64,000 nucleotides of DNA from Metabacillus litoralis (GCF_003667825.1 NZ_CP033043.1:1737001-1801000), one strand, 5' to 3'. Shown: positions 15,944-24,480, numbered from the stretch's first letter. Numbers and translations are program-made. The notes: a model not told the origin generated them from the sequence alone.

Positions 15944-16357
15944 TTATTTTAATTTTATAGAAAGTTTGCTTCCTTCTTTAATCTCTTTACCTTCACCTAT
16001 ACTTTGTGAACTTACAAATCCATTCCCTTCATGTTGGATTTCTAGCCCAGTTAAGCTACTTAGTTTCATAACATCAGAAAGGCTCCATCCAGTTATATCA
16101 GGCATTACCATTTTACCTTCTGTCTTTATTAATACTTTTGACCCCTTTAACAACTCTGTTCCTTTAATTGGTTCTGTCTCTACTACCTTTTCTCCTTGAC
16201 CAAGTATTATAGGTTCTAACCCTTTGTCTTTTAGGATGCTAACTGAATTTTTAACTGATTTTTCTTTATAGGATTCCATGATTGTTGGGGTTACTTCTTC
16301 ACTGTTACTTTTGTTATTGTCTACATCAGAAGTAGCGTTTAGCTTGTTAAGACCATA
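15944..16357 (-). pseudogene. Duplicated 3' end (PASTA region) of the penicillin-binding protein gene
   Basis: The sequence matches the end of the gene at 25284-27392 over about 410 bases with roughly a dozen differences, from TTTATTTTAATTTTATAG past CCATGATTGTTGGGGTTACT to TTAAGACCATAAT, where similarity stops. It encodes two PASTA repeats with the same SLSDVMKLSSLTGLEIQHEG signature. Transmembrane and transpeptidase parts are missing. An ATG (MESYKEKSVKN) could start a 111-residue peptide, but no ribosome binding site supports it. Confidence 0.85.
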
Positions 16358-16517
16358 ATTATTGCTACTAAGAGGAAGAGGATTATGTGAACTATGTGTT
16401 TACAATCTTCCGGTTACAAATATTTATGATTTAGTTGTTTTAGATTCTAATTCAACTAGAGGAAGTATTGTGTAATATAATCTTTATAACGAACTCAAGA
16501 CCCAAAATGAAAATCAA

Positions 16518-16552
16518 GTAGTGCATTTCACTACCTGTTTTTCATTTTTTTT
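16518..16552. terminator. Terminator downstream of the yjcZ-like gene
   Basis: GTAGTG, CATTT and CACTAC form a short stem, followed on the plus strand by CTGTTTTTCATTTTTTTT. The bases from 16358 to 16517 hold nothing recognised. Confidence 0.5.
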
Positions 16553-16554
16553 AT

Positions 16555-16668
16555 TTAATATCTAAATCCGCCACCGTAACCATATCCACCAGCACCAACG
16601 ATGATTAGCAGAATGAAAAGAACAACGATTAAAGCAAAGCCTGCACCTGCATAACCTACTCCACTCAT
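16555..16668 (-). CDS. YjcZ family sporulation protein
   Basis: This 37-residue protein (MSGVGYAGAGFALIVVLFIL, LIIVGAGGYGYGGGFRY) matches the YjcZ family: a short Gly-rich N-terminus, one membrane helix with FALIVVLFILLIIVG, and a Gly/Tyr-rich tail. Members are made during sporulation and associate with membranes or the spore; their exact job is unknown. The ATG is at 16668; the ribosome binding site is weak. It lies at the end of a cluster of spore-type genes in the same orientation. Confidence 0.85.
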   Translation of the reverse strand: MSGVGYAGAGFALIVVLFILLIIVGAGGYGYGGGFRY

Positions 16669-16732
16669 TATCAATACTTATATCCTATTTAAAGGTGATG
16701 TTAAATGAATTGGACATTTTCCCTTATGAAAA

Positions 16733-17476
16733 TTAATTATCCATTCCTGGCTTATAAAGATATGGATTATTTGTATTTGAATTTTCGTTAGGATTATCTG
16801 TATCTACTGATAAGGTACCTTGTTGTGTGTATGTTGCGAGTGTAATATCCGAAATATTTTGGATATTCTTTTGATTAGCCATTAGTTGCATATTAAGCCA
16901 TTCTTCATCCTTATCTAAGAACTTTAAGTTATGATATATAATTTGCCCATTCATAATAATCGGAATTGGGATAAATGTAGGTGATGGATGCAAATTTAAA
17001 TCACTTGGTTGTAATGGTCTAGCATAAGATTTTGGGATGACACTGACTTTCCCCATATCTTCCAATACTGCAAGTTCTACATCCGCAGTTTTTGTATATC
17101 CTTGTTGTCTTAAGGTGCTAATTAATTCACTAGTCGTAATTCTTGCTTTTTTTAATCCTTTTTCATCAATGTCACCATTTCTAACTAATACAGTAGGCTT
17201 CGCTATTAAAAACCATCTAAGTTTATTATTGAGTGTTGCATAAGAAAATAAGATGTATGAAATAAGAAACACTAACCCATAGGTTAAAGCTTCAACTGTT
17301 TGCTTCGTTACTAAAGGCTCACTAACAATCGTTCCTAAAACTATGATAAATAATAAATCAAAGCTATTCATTTCTGATACAGCTTTTTTACCACCAAAAC
17401 GTATTAATATATAAGCTCCTATAAAAATGGCAATTGGTTTAACAACATACGTAAGTAATATATCCAAGTAAATCAC
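16733..17476 (-). CDS. DUF421 (YetF-like) membrane protein
   Basis: 247 residues with three N-terminal membrane helices (about 5-25, 36-55 and 62-80) and a soluble C-terminal domain typical of DUF421: WFLIAKPTVLVRNGDIDEKG, then the ARITTSELISTLRQQGY helix and DVELAVLEDMGKVSVIPK. DUF421 proteins occur with DUF1657 and SpoVA-type genes in mobile spore-heat-resistance operons. Here it follows a DUF1657 gene by 34 bases and probably shares its transcript. A channel-like or germination role is inferred from context only. Confidence 0.85.
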   Translation of the reverse strand: MIYLDILLTYVVKPIAIFIGAYILIRFGGKKAVSEMNSFDLLFIIVLGTIVSEPLVTKQTVEALTYGLVFLISYILFSYATLNNKLRWFLIAKPTVLVRNGDIDEKGLKKARITTSELISTLRQQGYTKTADVELAVLEDMGKVSVIPKSYARPLQPSDLNLHPSPTFIPIPIIMNGQIIYHNLKFLDKDEEWLNMQLMANQKNIQNISDITLATYTQQGTLSVDTDNPNENSNTNNPYLYKPGMDN

Positions 17477-17509
17477 CCCATTGATGAAAAAACTCCTTAA
17501 GAAAGGAGT

Positions 17510-17716
17510 TTATTGTTGTTTATATTGTGGCTCTTGAGATTGAATATACTCATAGCGAGCCTTTAGATTATCAATAATTTGTTGTTGTTGATTTGCAAGG
17601 TTTTGAAACATTGTTTTTGCATTTTGATCTTGAGTTTCTAATGAAAAAGAATGAAGATTAGCAATTGTACTTTCACAACTAGCTATTGTTTCAAGCATTT
17701 TTGTTCCTACTGTCAT
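17510..17716 (-). CDS. DUF1657 spore-associated protein
   Basis: 68 residues, one Gln-rich helical hairpin (MTVGTKMLETIASCESTIAN; SLETQDQNAKTMFQNLANQQ) ending in QEPQYKQQ, which is the DUF1657 pattern. The ATG at 17714-17716 follows GGAGGTGAAAGA, so the longer frame to 17764 is not the start. Known partners are DUF421 and SpoVA2mob-type genes, where it is made in the forespore. Its biochemical role is unknown. Confidence 0.85.
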   Translation of the reverse strand: MTVGTKMLETIASCESTIANLHSFSLETQDQNAKTMFQNLANQQQQIIDNLKARYEYIQSQEPQYKQQ

Positions 17717-17856
17717 TTCTTTCACCTCCTGCAAACTCATAAATACTTGTTTTATTTTGCACATTAGTATCCTAAAAATTCTTATGGTAAGTACATAAAG
17801 TCACCTTAAAATTAAAACCTTTGCTACACAGTATGGAGAAAAATATGAAAAGTCCT

Positions 17857-18063
17857 TTAAACTCTAATTACTAAATAATCTCCATTCTTCATCTTCACCA
17901 CATCCGCTATCATAGCTTTTGCAATATCCACTGTCATTTCTTTTTGTTCTTCTTCATTTTCAGCTAACAACGATGTTTGTTTACCTCCTAAGACTCTTTC
18001 TTTATTTAATGTAATTAGTGCTAATAGTTCATAGTTAGGTCTTTCAGATGCTTCACGTCCCAT
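17857..18063 (-). CDS. Small partner protein of YIEGIA (capping-complex-type subunit)
   Basis: 68 residues: a central helix of mixed charge (AENEEEQKEMTVDIAKAMIAD) and a C-terminal strand (VVKMKNGDYLVIRV). Its position, starting two bases after the YIEGIA stop, and its length match the small protein called the capping complex subunit for YIEGIA. The function is unknown outside a sporulation link. The ATG follows GGGAGGGAATAACT. It is translationally close to the upstream YIEGIA gene. Confidence 0.65.
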   Translation of the reverse strand: MGREASERPNYELLALITLNKERVLGGKQTSLLAENEEEQKEMTVDIAKAMIADVVKMKNGDYLVIRV

Positions 18064-18065
18064 AG

Positions 18066-18984
18066 TTATTCCCTCCCCACGAGATTGGTATCCATCACAG
18101 CATGGCTTTTCTTTGTACTTTCTAATAATGGTGTTTTCTTTACTGCTTCAATCAATCTATCAATATCTTTAATGATTGGAACAAGAGTAATTACTATCCT
18201 ACCTTCTGCATATTCTTTACGAGTAAAATGATATCGTTTAACACCTAAAGTTCGTGTGGCTTCAAATAAAGCTGCTTGTCTTTGTCCATAATTATCTAAT
18301 GAAATGCGGAAATGCTCTTCATTAGGGTATATTACTACCGCTAAACCTTCTTCTTGAAACAAATTTGATGCATTTTCAGATCCTAAGAGATTGGAAACGT
18401 ATATTCCATCAACAAATAATTCTGAGCCTTTTACCTCTACTTTCCCTTCTTTTACTTGGGCAATATCACCAATTGTTTTACCTTTAGAAAAGCGTTTTAA
18501 AACATAAAGTACAACTAGTCCTACCAATGTTCCTGAAATTACATTAATCCAAATTATCTCGTTAAATTGTTGAACTAATTGGATAGTTAAACCTGTTATA
18601 AAAGAAACGATCAAAGAAAAGTAATTCCTTGATTCAAATGTTTTTGCAATTCCATCAATATAAGCATCTCCACGATATGCATACTCCGTGTTCTCCAAGT
18701 CCTTAAAACTTTCCCTTTCAGACTTTCTAACTTCCCTAAACTGCTGAATAGCTAAGGTTAAGAACGTTACAAGCCACAAAGTTCTTTGTCATTAAAGCTG
18801 GAATTGCCACTGCACCTAATGCAGCTGCTACGAAACCTGTTACAAGATGAATTAAATATCCGTTTGGATAACTAGGATACTGCCTAAAGTCTTGTTTAAT
18901 TGTTAACAGTCGAGCAAGTGTACCAATTACTATGGCTGTTAAAATAAGTACAATATGTTCTGTGGATATGGCACCGTCCTTCAT
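18066..18984 (-). pseudogene. YIEGIA family membrane protein, split by a one-base insertion
   Basis: The 5' piece (18736-18984) encodes two helices (HIVLILTAIVIGTLARLL; LIHLVTGFVAAALGAVAIP) up to LMTKNFVA; the 3' piece (18066-18779) continues in another frame as VTFLTLAIQQFREVRKSE and carries the family motif as YIDGIAKTFESRNYFS, two more helices and a cytosolic C-terminal domain. Deleting one A near 18771-18772 restores one reading frame of about 305 codons. YIEGIA proteins occur in spore-formers and are thought to act in sporulation or germination. It is a true pseudogene or a sequencing error. Confidence 0.8.
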
Positions 18985-19154
18985 AAAATCACTTCATTGG
19001 CATTTTTTCTCTTATCATTAGACATTTATTTTGTTCTCATGCAAATAATAAATAAATACTTCTCCGACGAAATTACAGTATTGCAGATGAACATGTCTTT
19101 GAAATTTTACAACAAATGATTAATCATTCATTACATGATTAGGAGGTAATTCAT

Positions 19155-19343
19155 ATGCATCATCACCTCCACTCTAGAGAGGGAAATAAAAAAGGGTTAA
19201 TTTTTAAAGTAAAAGATCAAAAGTATAGTTTAGTCCATACTAGTTTGAGAACTGCTCGCTCCGCGGTATCTAGTTTACTACGTAATAAAAGAGTTACTGC
19301 ACAATCTGACCCTAAAACTGAAATAAGCGCTTTTGATTGCTAA
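19155..19343 (+). CDS. Small His-rich-start protein reading into a repeat
   Basis: ATG 19155 has a strong GATTAGGAGGTAATTCAT site. The product begins MHHHLHSREGNKKGLIFKVK, continues SLVHTSLRTARSAVSSLLRN and ends in KTEISAFDC, which is simply the translated left part of the dispersed repeat. The natural 3' end has probably been replaced. A short in-frame remnant (ADEHVFEILQQMINHSLHD) ends just upstream at 19141. Function is unknown and expression uncertain. Confidence 0.35.
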   Translation: MHHHLHSREGNKKGLIFKVKDQKYSLVHTSLRTARSAVSSLLRNKRVTAQSDPKTEISAFDC

Positions 19344-19440
19344 AGATTAACTTTATAGCAAGTTCTTACAATAGAAATAAAAAATATATTTCCCTTAAAA
19401 TCTGCTTAGTAATCTTTTTACTGCGTTACTTATACTAACC
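19306..19440 (+). repeat. Repeat with deleted hairpin plus duplicated hydrolase 3' end
   Basis: GACCCTAAAACTGAAATAAG joins directly to CGCTTTTGATTGCTAAAGAT, so the hairpin loop is deleted. The next 80 or so bases (TTAACTTTATAGCAAGTTCT; TTTCCCTTAAAATCTGCTTA; GTAATCTTTTTACTGCGTTA) match the 3' end and last dozen codons of the hydrolase gene at 29742-30455. Confidence 0.8.
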
Positions 19441-19545
19441 TACGAGGTTTCAAATACTGATAGGACTTTATTAATTCCTACTATGTAATATCATGACATT
19501 TTTGTAGGCTTTTTTTAATACAATTATTGGTAGAGGTGATGATAA

Positions 19546-19986
19546 GTGACAAGGGTAAAACATACCAACAAGGACATTGATTTAATAGCAAGGATGATAC
19601 ATGCAGAAGCCGTCGGCGAGGGGCGACTAGGAATGCTCATGGTTGGGAATGTCATTGTAAATAGAGCAGTAGCTGATTGTTTAGATTTTAAGGCTGCAAG
19701 AACCATACGAGATGTGATTTTTCAGGTTCAAGGCGGTAATTACTCTTTTGAGGCTGTACAAAAAGGGAGTTTATTTTATAAACCAGCAAGAGATGTAGAA
19801 AGAAAATTGGCACGTGAAGTAGTTAAGTATTGGAGACAACATCCTTCTAAGTATGCTCTTTGGTATTTCAACCCGTATGGTTCGTGTCCACCTACATGGT
19901 ATAATCAACCATTTGCGGGACAATATAAACAACATTGTTACTATGAGCCGCAGGCTAATACATGCGAAAGTGCTTATAGGTATTAA
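19546..19986 (+). CDS. cwlJ: Spore cell-wall hydrolase CwlJ
   Basis: 146 residues of the SleB/CwlJ hydrolase family without a signal peptide or peptidoglycan-binding domain, as expected for CwlJ. The conserved start IDLIARMIHAEAVGEGRLG (with the catalytic Glu in AEAVGE), the VGNVIVNRA helix and the aromatic LWYFNPYGSCPPTW motif are all present. CwlJ sits in the spore coat and degrades cortex muramic-delta-lactam peptidoglycan during germination. It starts at GTG after GAGGTGATGATAA. A strong terminator follows. The usual gerQ neighbour is not recognised here. Confidence 0.9.
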   Translation: MTRVKHTNKDIDLIARMIHAEAVGEGRLGMLMVGNVIVNRAVADCLDFKAARTIRDVIFQVQGGNYSFEAVQKGSLFYKPARDVERKLAREVVKYWRQHPSKYALWYFNPYGSCPPTWYNQPFAGQYKQHCYYEPQANTCESAYRY

Positions 19987-20065
19987 AATAGTAATCTTGT
20001 TTACAGGCTCTTAGCAGTTATTCCACAAAAGTGGCATTTAATGAGAGCTATTACTCTTCAAATCA

Positions 20066-20101
20066 AAAAGCTTGAGTGTAGATATGGCTCAAGCTTTTTG
20101 C
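20066..20101 (+). terminator. Rho-independent terminator after cwlJ
   Basis: AAAAAGCTTGAG and CTCAAGCTTTTT pair around a ten-base loop, ending in TTTTTG. Confidence 0.9.
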
Positions 20102-20249
20102 TGCTGATACATTGTTATTTTTTGCTATTTAAACATATGCTAATATAATTTTAGTTTATCTCATATTATAGAAAATACTTTTTTCAGGGAATTTTATAAT
20201 TTAAAATCATTAGTCTCCAATGCTAACTCTAAGAATTTGTGTTTGGTTC

Positions 20250-20477
20250 TTACCAAAAGAAGAATGGTAATAGTGTTAAAGCTGTGAATCCTCCAAATGG
20301 ATAACGGACAAAAGGTCTTACAGGATAAGGTCTTGCGAAAGGACGATAAAAAGGTCCAAAGAAACCGTATCCTTGTTCTACTTCATTAGGTTTATTAAAT
20401 TCTTCAAGTTCAATCCCATCATTATTCACATACTCGTTACGGGAAAAACTCCAACAAGAGATACCTCTTCTTGGCAA
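20250..20477 (-). CDS. Pro/Phe/Arg-rich small protein, possible spore-coat type
   Basis: 75 residues: a polar acidic N-terminal half (DGIELEEFNKPNEVEQ) and a repetitive aromatic half (GFFGPFYRPFARPYPVRPF; RYPFGGFTALTLLPFFFW). The bias resembles small coat or exosporium-type proteins, and it begins 16 bases after the amidase gene stop. The TTG start has no ribosome binding site, so it may be translationally coupled or start at the internal GTG. No family is recognised. Confidence 0.45.
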   Translation of the reverse strand: MPRRGISCWSFSRNEYVNNDGIELEEFNKPNEVEQGYGFFGPFYRPFARPYPVRPFVRYPFGGFTALTLLPFFFW

Positions 20478-20492
20478 TAGTAGAAATTAATT

Positions 20493-21536
20493 TTAACCAT
20501 TTTCCTCCAGTTCCATTTCTATATACTGCTTCGTGTTTGGACCATAAATACCATCGTTTACTAAGGCAGCATACATTGATTGAAATCTTCTTACTGCATC
20601 TTCAGTTAGAGGTCCATATATTCCATCAATATATTTTGGATCAAAATTTATTTCTTTTAAAGCCCTTTGTAATTGCTTCACCTTAGGACCTTCATCTCCC
20701 CGTGATAAAATTCCATTAGGTAAAGGAAATTCATTTATACTCCGACTTGATGAAGTTACTTCTTTTAACTTATTTAATGTATTTGGTCCAACAAGTCCAT
20801 CGACAAGCAAATCATATTTTTTCTGAAACCTCATAACTGCGCGTTTTGTTTCTGATCCATATATGCCATCAGCGCCGTAAATTGGCAAGCCAATTCCAGC
20901 TTTAATTAGATCTTTTTGTATATCTCTTACAAAAGGACCCTCATCGCCTATGTTTAATGGTAGTTCGATAGATTCCCCCTTGATAACAGGGTCAGGAATA
21001 TCCTTACCTTTAAAATACTTTTCAGTCGCCTGTACAACATCATTAATAAATTCATCCCATGATATTCCGTACCTATTAAGAGCATTTTGTGGGTCTGTTC
21101 TTCTTGTGGGATCTAATGAACTGTGAGCGATGATATCTGTTCTCGGATTTAGGTTGTATTTATCAACTAGGTAAGCATGGTACCACACATATCTTCTGTA
21201 AGCTTCCCAAAAGTCTATGTCCCCTCCATATGTTAGTTCAACTCCAATTGCAGCATCATTTGCATCATCACCATATATTTCATCATCTTTCTCTACTTCA
21301 TATCGGACATGCCATGCCTTTTCGTTTGTAGGAATGATTTCCAGGATATACTTATCATCGATAAACGTATGAGCAGATGCAGAAGGTTGGACTCTGTCAA
21401 AATAATTTCGATTTGCATAAGCACTTGCACCAGGATTTCCAGTGTCATGACTCACTATAAACTTAACATCACTTATCATTTCACCAGAGCGCGAATTACC
21501 ATAGCTAATATAATCTCTTGTAATATCATATTCCAA
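20493..21536 (-). CDS. N-acetylmuramoyl-L-alanine amidase with two peptidoglycan-binding domains
   Basis: 347 residues. Residues 1-175 are an amidase_2 domain with zinc ligands in VSHDTGNPG and IAHSSLDPTRRTDP, plus the AIGVELTYGG strand. Two PG_binding_1 domains follow (about 205-260, FVRDIQKDLIKAGIGLP...YGSETKRAVMRFQ; about 280-340, KVKQLQRALKEINF...YGPLTEDAVRRFQ). It cleaves the bond between muramic acid and the stem peptide. No signal peptide is present, as in phage-derived or mother-cell lysis enzymes such as XlyA or CwlC-type proteins. In this zone a sporulation role is plausible. Confidence 0.85.
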   Translation of the reverse strand: MEYDITRDYISYGNSRSGEMISDVKFIVSHDTGNPGASAYANRNYFDRVQPSASAHTFIDDKYILEIIPTNEKAWHVRYEVEKDDEIYGDDANDAAIGVELTYGGDIDFWEAYRRYVWYHAYLVDKYNLNPRTDIIAHSSLDPTRRTDPQNALNRYGISWDEFINDVVQATEKYFKGKDIPDPVIKGESIELPLNIGDEGPFVRDIQKDLIKAGIGLPIYGADGIYGSETKRAVMRFQKKYDLLVDGLVGPNTLNKLKEVTSSSRSINEFPLPNGILSRGDEGPKVKQLQRALKEINFDPKYIDGIYGPLTEDAVRRFQSMYAALVNDGIYGPNTKQYIEMELEENG

Positions 21537-21785
21537 ACGTATCTCTCCCTCATATTGACATCATTTATATATATGAGTGGATTTTCGAAATTTGCAGTTA
21601 CCTATTAAGATTTCACATAATATTTAAAGACTTTTTGATTCAAGTCGAAACATTTTAATCTAATTATCCGTCTTGGAATGGTTCAAATTGTACATGGTGA
21701 AGTGTAACACACAAAGGGTTACAAAAACAGAATCTGATTACTCCTCTCTCCCAACACCACGTGAAAAAATGTAAGATCGTCACAA

Positions 21786-22091
21786 TCGAGTTATTGTTGA
21801 TAACGTCGGTTTCCCCGCAATAGCTTATACTGTTAAAAGAGGAACAACAAATGATGACAAACTAAAAACAGCAAAAAAACTTGCTAAATATATAGACTTT
21901 AAAACTAATTTTCTTAAAAACGAATCAAGTCCGCTAGATATAAAAGAATTACTGGGTAGCAACCCAACCTGAAAAAGCAAATTCTTTGTTAACTGATAAG
22001 GAACTTGCTTTGGAGACAACCGATGCTTATCTTTGTTATTTCAATAGGAACAATATTAATACAACCGTTGGGAGTTTCAAAAATTAATTAA
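21786..22091 (+). pseudogene. Frameshifted gene remnant, unknown family
   Basis: One plus frame encodes RVIVDNVGFPAIAYTVKRG, TTNDDKLKTAKKLAKYIDFK and TNFLKNESSPLDIKELLG, and ends at a TGA; a shifted frame continues QPEKANSLLTDKELALETTD and AYLCYFNRNNINTTVGSFKN. Both read like one protein with a frameshift near 21957-21970. There is no start codon at the 5' side. The flanks to 22640 contain only hairpins (22244-22265) and no other gene. Confidence 0.5.
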
Positions 22092-22243
22092 ATTCTTAAG
22101 CCTTCGATGGTTGTCGTACTATAAACTAGTATGTGCAAAAAATAATGTAATGACCAAAACACTTCCCTCTCCCTTTAACCTATAATAGTATATTCAAAAT
22201 TAAAAAGACTAATAAAAAAACACATAAATACTGTAAGGGACTT

Positions 22244-22265
22244 AACTCGGTGAATCATCCGAGTT
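22244..22265. terminator. Hairpin (AACTCGG ... CCGAGTT)
   Basis: A seven-pair perfect stem with loop TGAATCAT. Poly-T is poor on both sides (TGTTGC on the right), so terminator function is uncertain. Confidence 0.45.
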
Positions 22266-22640
22266 GTTGCTTAACCTTTTTACACTAATTCTTTTCTAGT
22301 TAGCTCCAGCACTGTTTCATCACGTTCACTTCAATCTCGATTTAATTAGTGGGAAAGAAATAGGTAGGATTTTGGGAGTACTTCTCTTAAGGACCAACTA
22401 CTTCACTCATTTCAAACCTCCAATTATCTTACTAAATTATATAAAGATAGTTAGTACATTTCCTTAATCTGAATTAATGGTCCCTCTCTCAAAATAATAA
22501 GTCCCTGCAAACACTCTTAACGGTTCGTATGAAGTATATATAATAATAAAAGGTCATCTAAACTTATCACAATAATAACAATGCATAATATCATATATCA
22601 TAAATAGAAATTTAAATATTTGAAAAAAGGATGGATATAA

Positions 22641-22862
22641 ATGCCTTGTTGCGTTGTTGGCCCTGTAAAATTAAACAGTGTAAGTGGAGGAACTGTAAAC
22701 TTTGGAGATGCATTTTACATTGCTCCCAAAAGCGTTGATAAAGCCATTTCTGGAGCTGGTGGTGGTGGAGTTGGTGATCTACAATTTGTTTGTGTTGGAG
22801 CAAGTTTAACTTATGGAATAGATCCTGATGTAGTTGATCAACCCGTAATAGCTAATAACTAA
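22641..22862 (+). CDS. Spore germination protein, GerPA/GerPF family
   Basis: 73 residues with the GerPA/GerPF layout: MPCCVVGPVKLNSVSGGTV, then NFGDAFYIAPKSVDKAISG, a Gly run (GAGGGGVGD), and the ending YGIDPDVVDQPVIANN, matching the conserved G-x-x-NxGD and D-D-x-x-VxDQ features. GerP proteins are needed for germinants to pass the spore coat. It normally occurs in the six-gene gerPA-PF operon; here it is solitary, and the CC after MP is unusual. The ribosome binding site is GGATGG. Confidence 0.8.
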   Translation: MPCCVVGPVKLNSVSGGTVNFGDAFYIAPKSVDKAISGAGGGGVGDLQFVCVGASLTYGIDPDVVDQPVIANN

Positions 22863-22974
22863 AAATATATACCTCTCATGAATGTACCCTGAGCATGAGT
22901 TTATTAAAGAGAAACTATTATTTACCCTTTTGACACTTTATTAGTGGAACACGAAGAGAAAGGGGATAAAACAA

Positions 22975-23418
22975 TTGAGTTCAAATAAAGAAGATCTGAA
23001 GAATCAGTTAACTGAATCATCATTTTATTACTTAATGAAATATATGGATTCATTTATTGATGAATCTTTACAACATTTTAACTCTATTTTTAACTATAAA
23101 GCATTTGAATTAGACATGTATGAAACGGAAACCGAAGTTGTGATCGAGGCAAAATTACCAGGTTATAATCGTGATCAAATCCAATTAGAAATAATCGAGG
23201 ATCAGCTACGAATAGCCGTTGAAGATTCTAAAGTAGTGAAAGAAAATGATATGCAAAATCACCCATACAAAAAGCAGCAATCTTTTCAAAAAATAGAACG
23301 TCTAATCACACTACCGTTTACTATTTCTGAAGCCGATACAAAAGCTACCTATAAGGATGGAATAATACAAATCACTACTCCTAAAAGGAAACCGAAGTTT
23401 ATTGAGATTGATGAATAG
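22975..23418 (+). CDS. Hsp20/alpha-crystallin family protein
   Basis: 147 residues. An N-terminal amphipathic region (FYYLMKYMDSFIDESLQHF) is followed by an alpha-crystallin domain (YETETEVVIEAKLPGYNRDQ ... IERLITLPFTISEADTKATY) with the GIIQITTPK terminal strand. Small heat-shock proteins hold unfolded proteins; in Bacillus several (CotM, CotP) are spore-coat proteins, which suits this location. TTG is the start, after GAAAGGGGATAAAACAA. A terminator at 23433-23472 ends the unit. Confidence 0.85.
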   Translation: MSSNKEDLKNQLTESSFYYLMKYMDSFIDESLQHFNSIFNYKAFELDMYETETEVVIEAKLPGYNRDQIQLEIIEDQLRIAVEDSKVVKENDMQNHPYKKQQSFQKIERLITLPFTISEADTKATYKDGIIQITTPKRKPKFIEIDE

Positions 23419-23432
23419 ATATTTTTCAAAAT

Positions 23433-23474
23433 AAAAACAGTGAAATTTGATATGGAATGACACTGTTTTTATTA
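23433..23474 (+). terminator. Rho-independent terminator after the Hsp20 gene
   Basis: AAAAACAGTG and CACTGTTTTT pair around a 20-base loop, followed by ATTATTTTTT. Confidence 0.85.
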
Positions 23475-23518
23475 TTTTTTATAGATGTTAAAACATTGCC
23501 AAACTGCAAAAAGATACC

Positions 23519-23655
23519 TTATTTAATTTTCCAATTCTTTAATTCACCTTCTAGTACATTCCTTTTTATTAAATCTGTATGTATTTTTTCATAATTGTTG
23601 ATATAAACCCTCTTTAATAGTAGCTCCCAGGTTTCCAGGAGGTTTGTTAGTAATT
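23519..23655 (-). pseudogene. Frameshifted gene remnant, unknown family
   Basis: The minus strand reads TNKPPGNLGATIKEGLY and, after a one-base shift, NNYEKIHTDLIKRNVLEGEL followed by KNWKIK and a stop at 23519-23521. It looks like the end of a small protein with no 5' part left. Confidence 0.35.
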
Positions 23656-23696
23656 AAAAAACCTTTTATAAAAAATAGACAGTTTAGCTTTGTTGG

Positions 23697-23737
23697 CAAT
23701 CTGTCCCACCAATTAATTGGATTGACAGATTGCTTAA
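23697..23737. terminator. Strong hairpin of unknown role
   Basis: GGCAATCTGTC pairs with GACAGATTGC, with an inner palindrome CCAATTAATTGG. No gene clearly ends at it except the remnant at 23519, and the T-tracts are weak. Confidence 0.55.
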
Positions 23738-23916
23738 CCCTTTATGTTAAACCCAATTTTTATACATAAACGTTTTAAATAAATAAATTAAACTGTTGTA
23801 ATTCTTTAATTCCAATTTCTTTTTAAGTGAAGTAGACATAACTTTTTTTCAAATGATGAATTAAAAATCAACGTAATAAGAAATATAAAAGTAAAAACAA
23901 AAAAGTGAGAATTCAT

Positions 23917-24480
23917 ATGAACACTAGTGAAATTGTTAAACAAATGACTCAAGTTTTTTCAAATTATGAACAAGCACACTCTCTACTAGTTGATATATGG
24001 TTTGAACTTATTTACCTAACTCCCATATGGTGGCTCGGGCTTTTATTAGGAATATTTCCTTGGTTAATTTGGTGGAAGGTACATAATAAGAATTATACTG
24101 GCGACCTTTTTCGAGCAGGTCTATTTATGGCTACTGTCTCCCTATTGCTTGATTCACTAGGTGTTCAATTAGGATTGTGGATTTATCCATACAATATCTT
24201 TCCCTTCATCCCTGGTTATTTCCCATGGGATCTTACTCTTTTACCAATTACAATGATGCTACTTATTGAAATAAAGCTAAATCTGAACCCTATATACAAA
24301 GGCACCATATATTCTGCTTTTTCTTCATTTATTGGTGAGCCACTAGCCATATTTTTCAAGCTATATGAACCTTTACACTGGAAGAATTATTATTCATTTC
24401 CCATTTACATATTATTATTTTTATTAACTAACCAAGTAGCAAAGAGTAAGTTATTTAATTCCCATATGTCTGAAAACTAA
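23917..24480 (+). CDS. CBO0543 family membrane protein
   Basis: About 187 residues with five or six membrane helices. The diagnostic block FMATVSLLLDSLGVQLGLWI, YPYNIFPFIPGYFPWDLTLL and a C-terminal WKNYYSFPIYILLFLL matches the CBO0543 family found in spore-formers. Function is unknown; many copies lie near spore genes. The ATG at 23917-23919 is preferred, although the ribosome binding site is weak; a GTG at 23905 is the alternative. A strong terminator follows at 24602. Confidence 0.8.
   Translation: MNTSEIVKQMTQVFSNYEQAHSLLVDIWFELIYLTPIWWLGLLLGIFPWLIWWKVHNKNYTGDLFRAGLFMATVSLLLDSLGVQLGLWIYPYNIFPFIPGYFPWDLTLLPITMMLLIEIKLNLNPIYKGTIYSAFSSFIGEPLAIFFKLYEPLHWKNYYSFPIYILLFLLTNQVAKSKLFNSHMSEN

Noticed and set aside
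20493..21536. Prophage, because of the phage-type amidase
   Set aside because: No capsid, tail, holin or integrase genes are nearby; spore and germination genes surround it.
22612..22803. His/Gln-rich minus-strand protein opposite the GerP-type gene
   Set aside because: It is a shadow of the plus-strand gene, which has a ribosome binding site and clear homology features.
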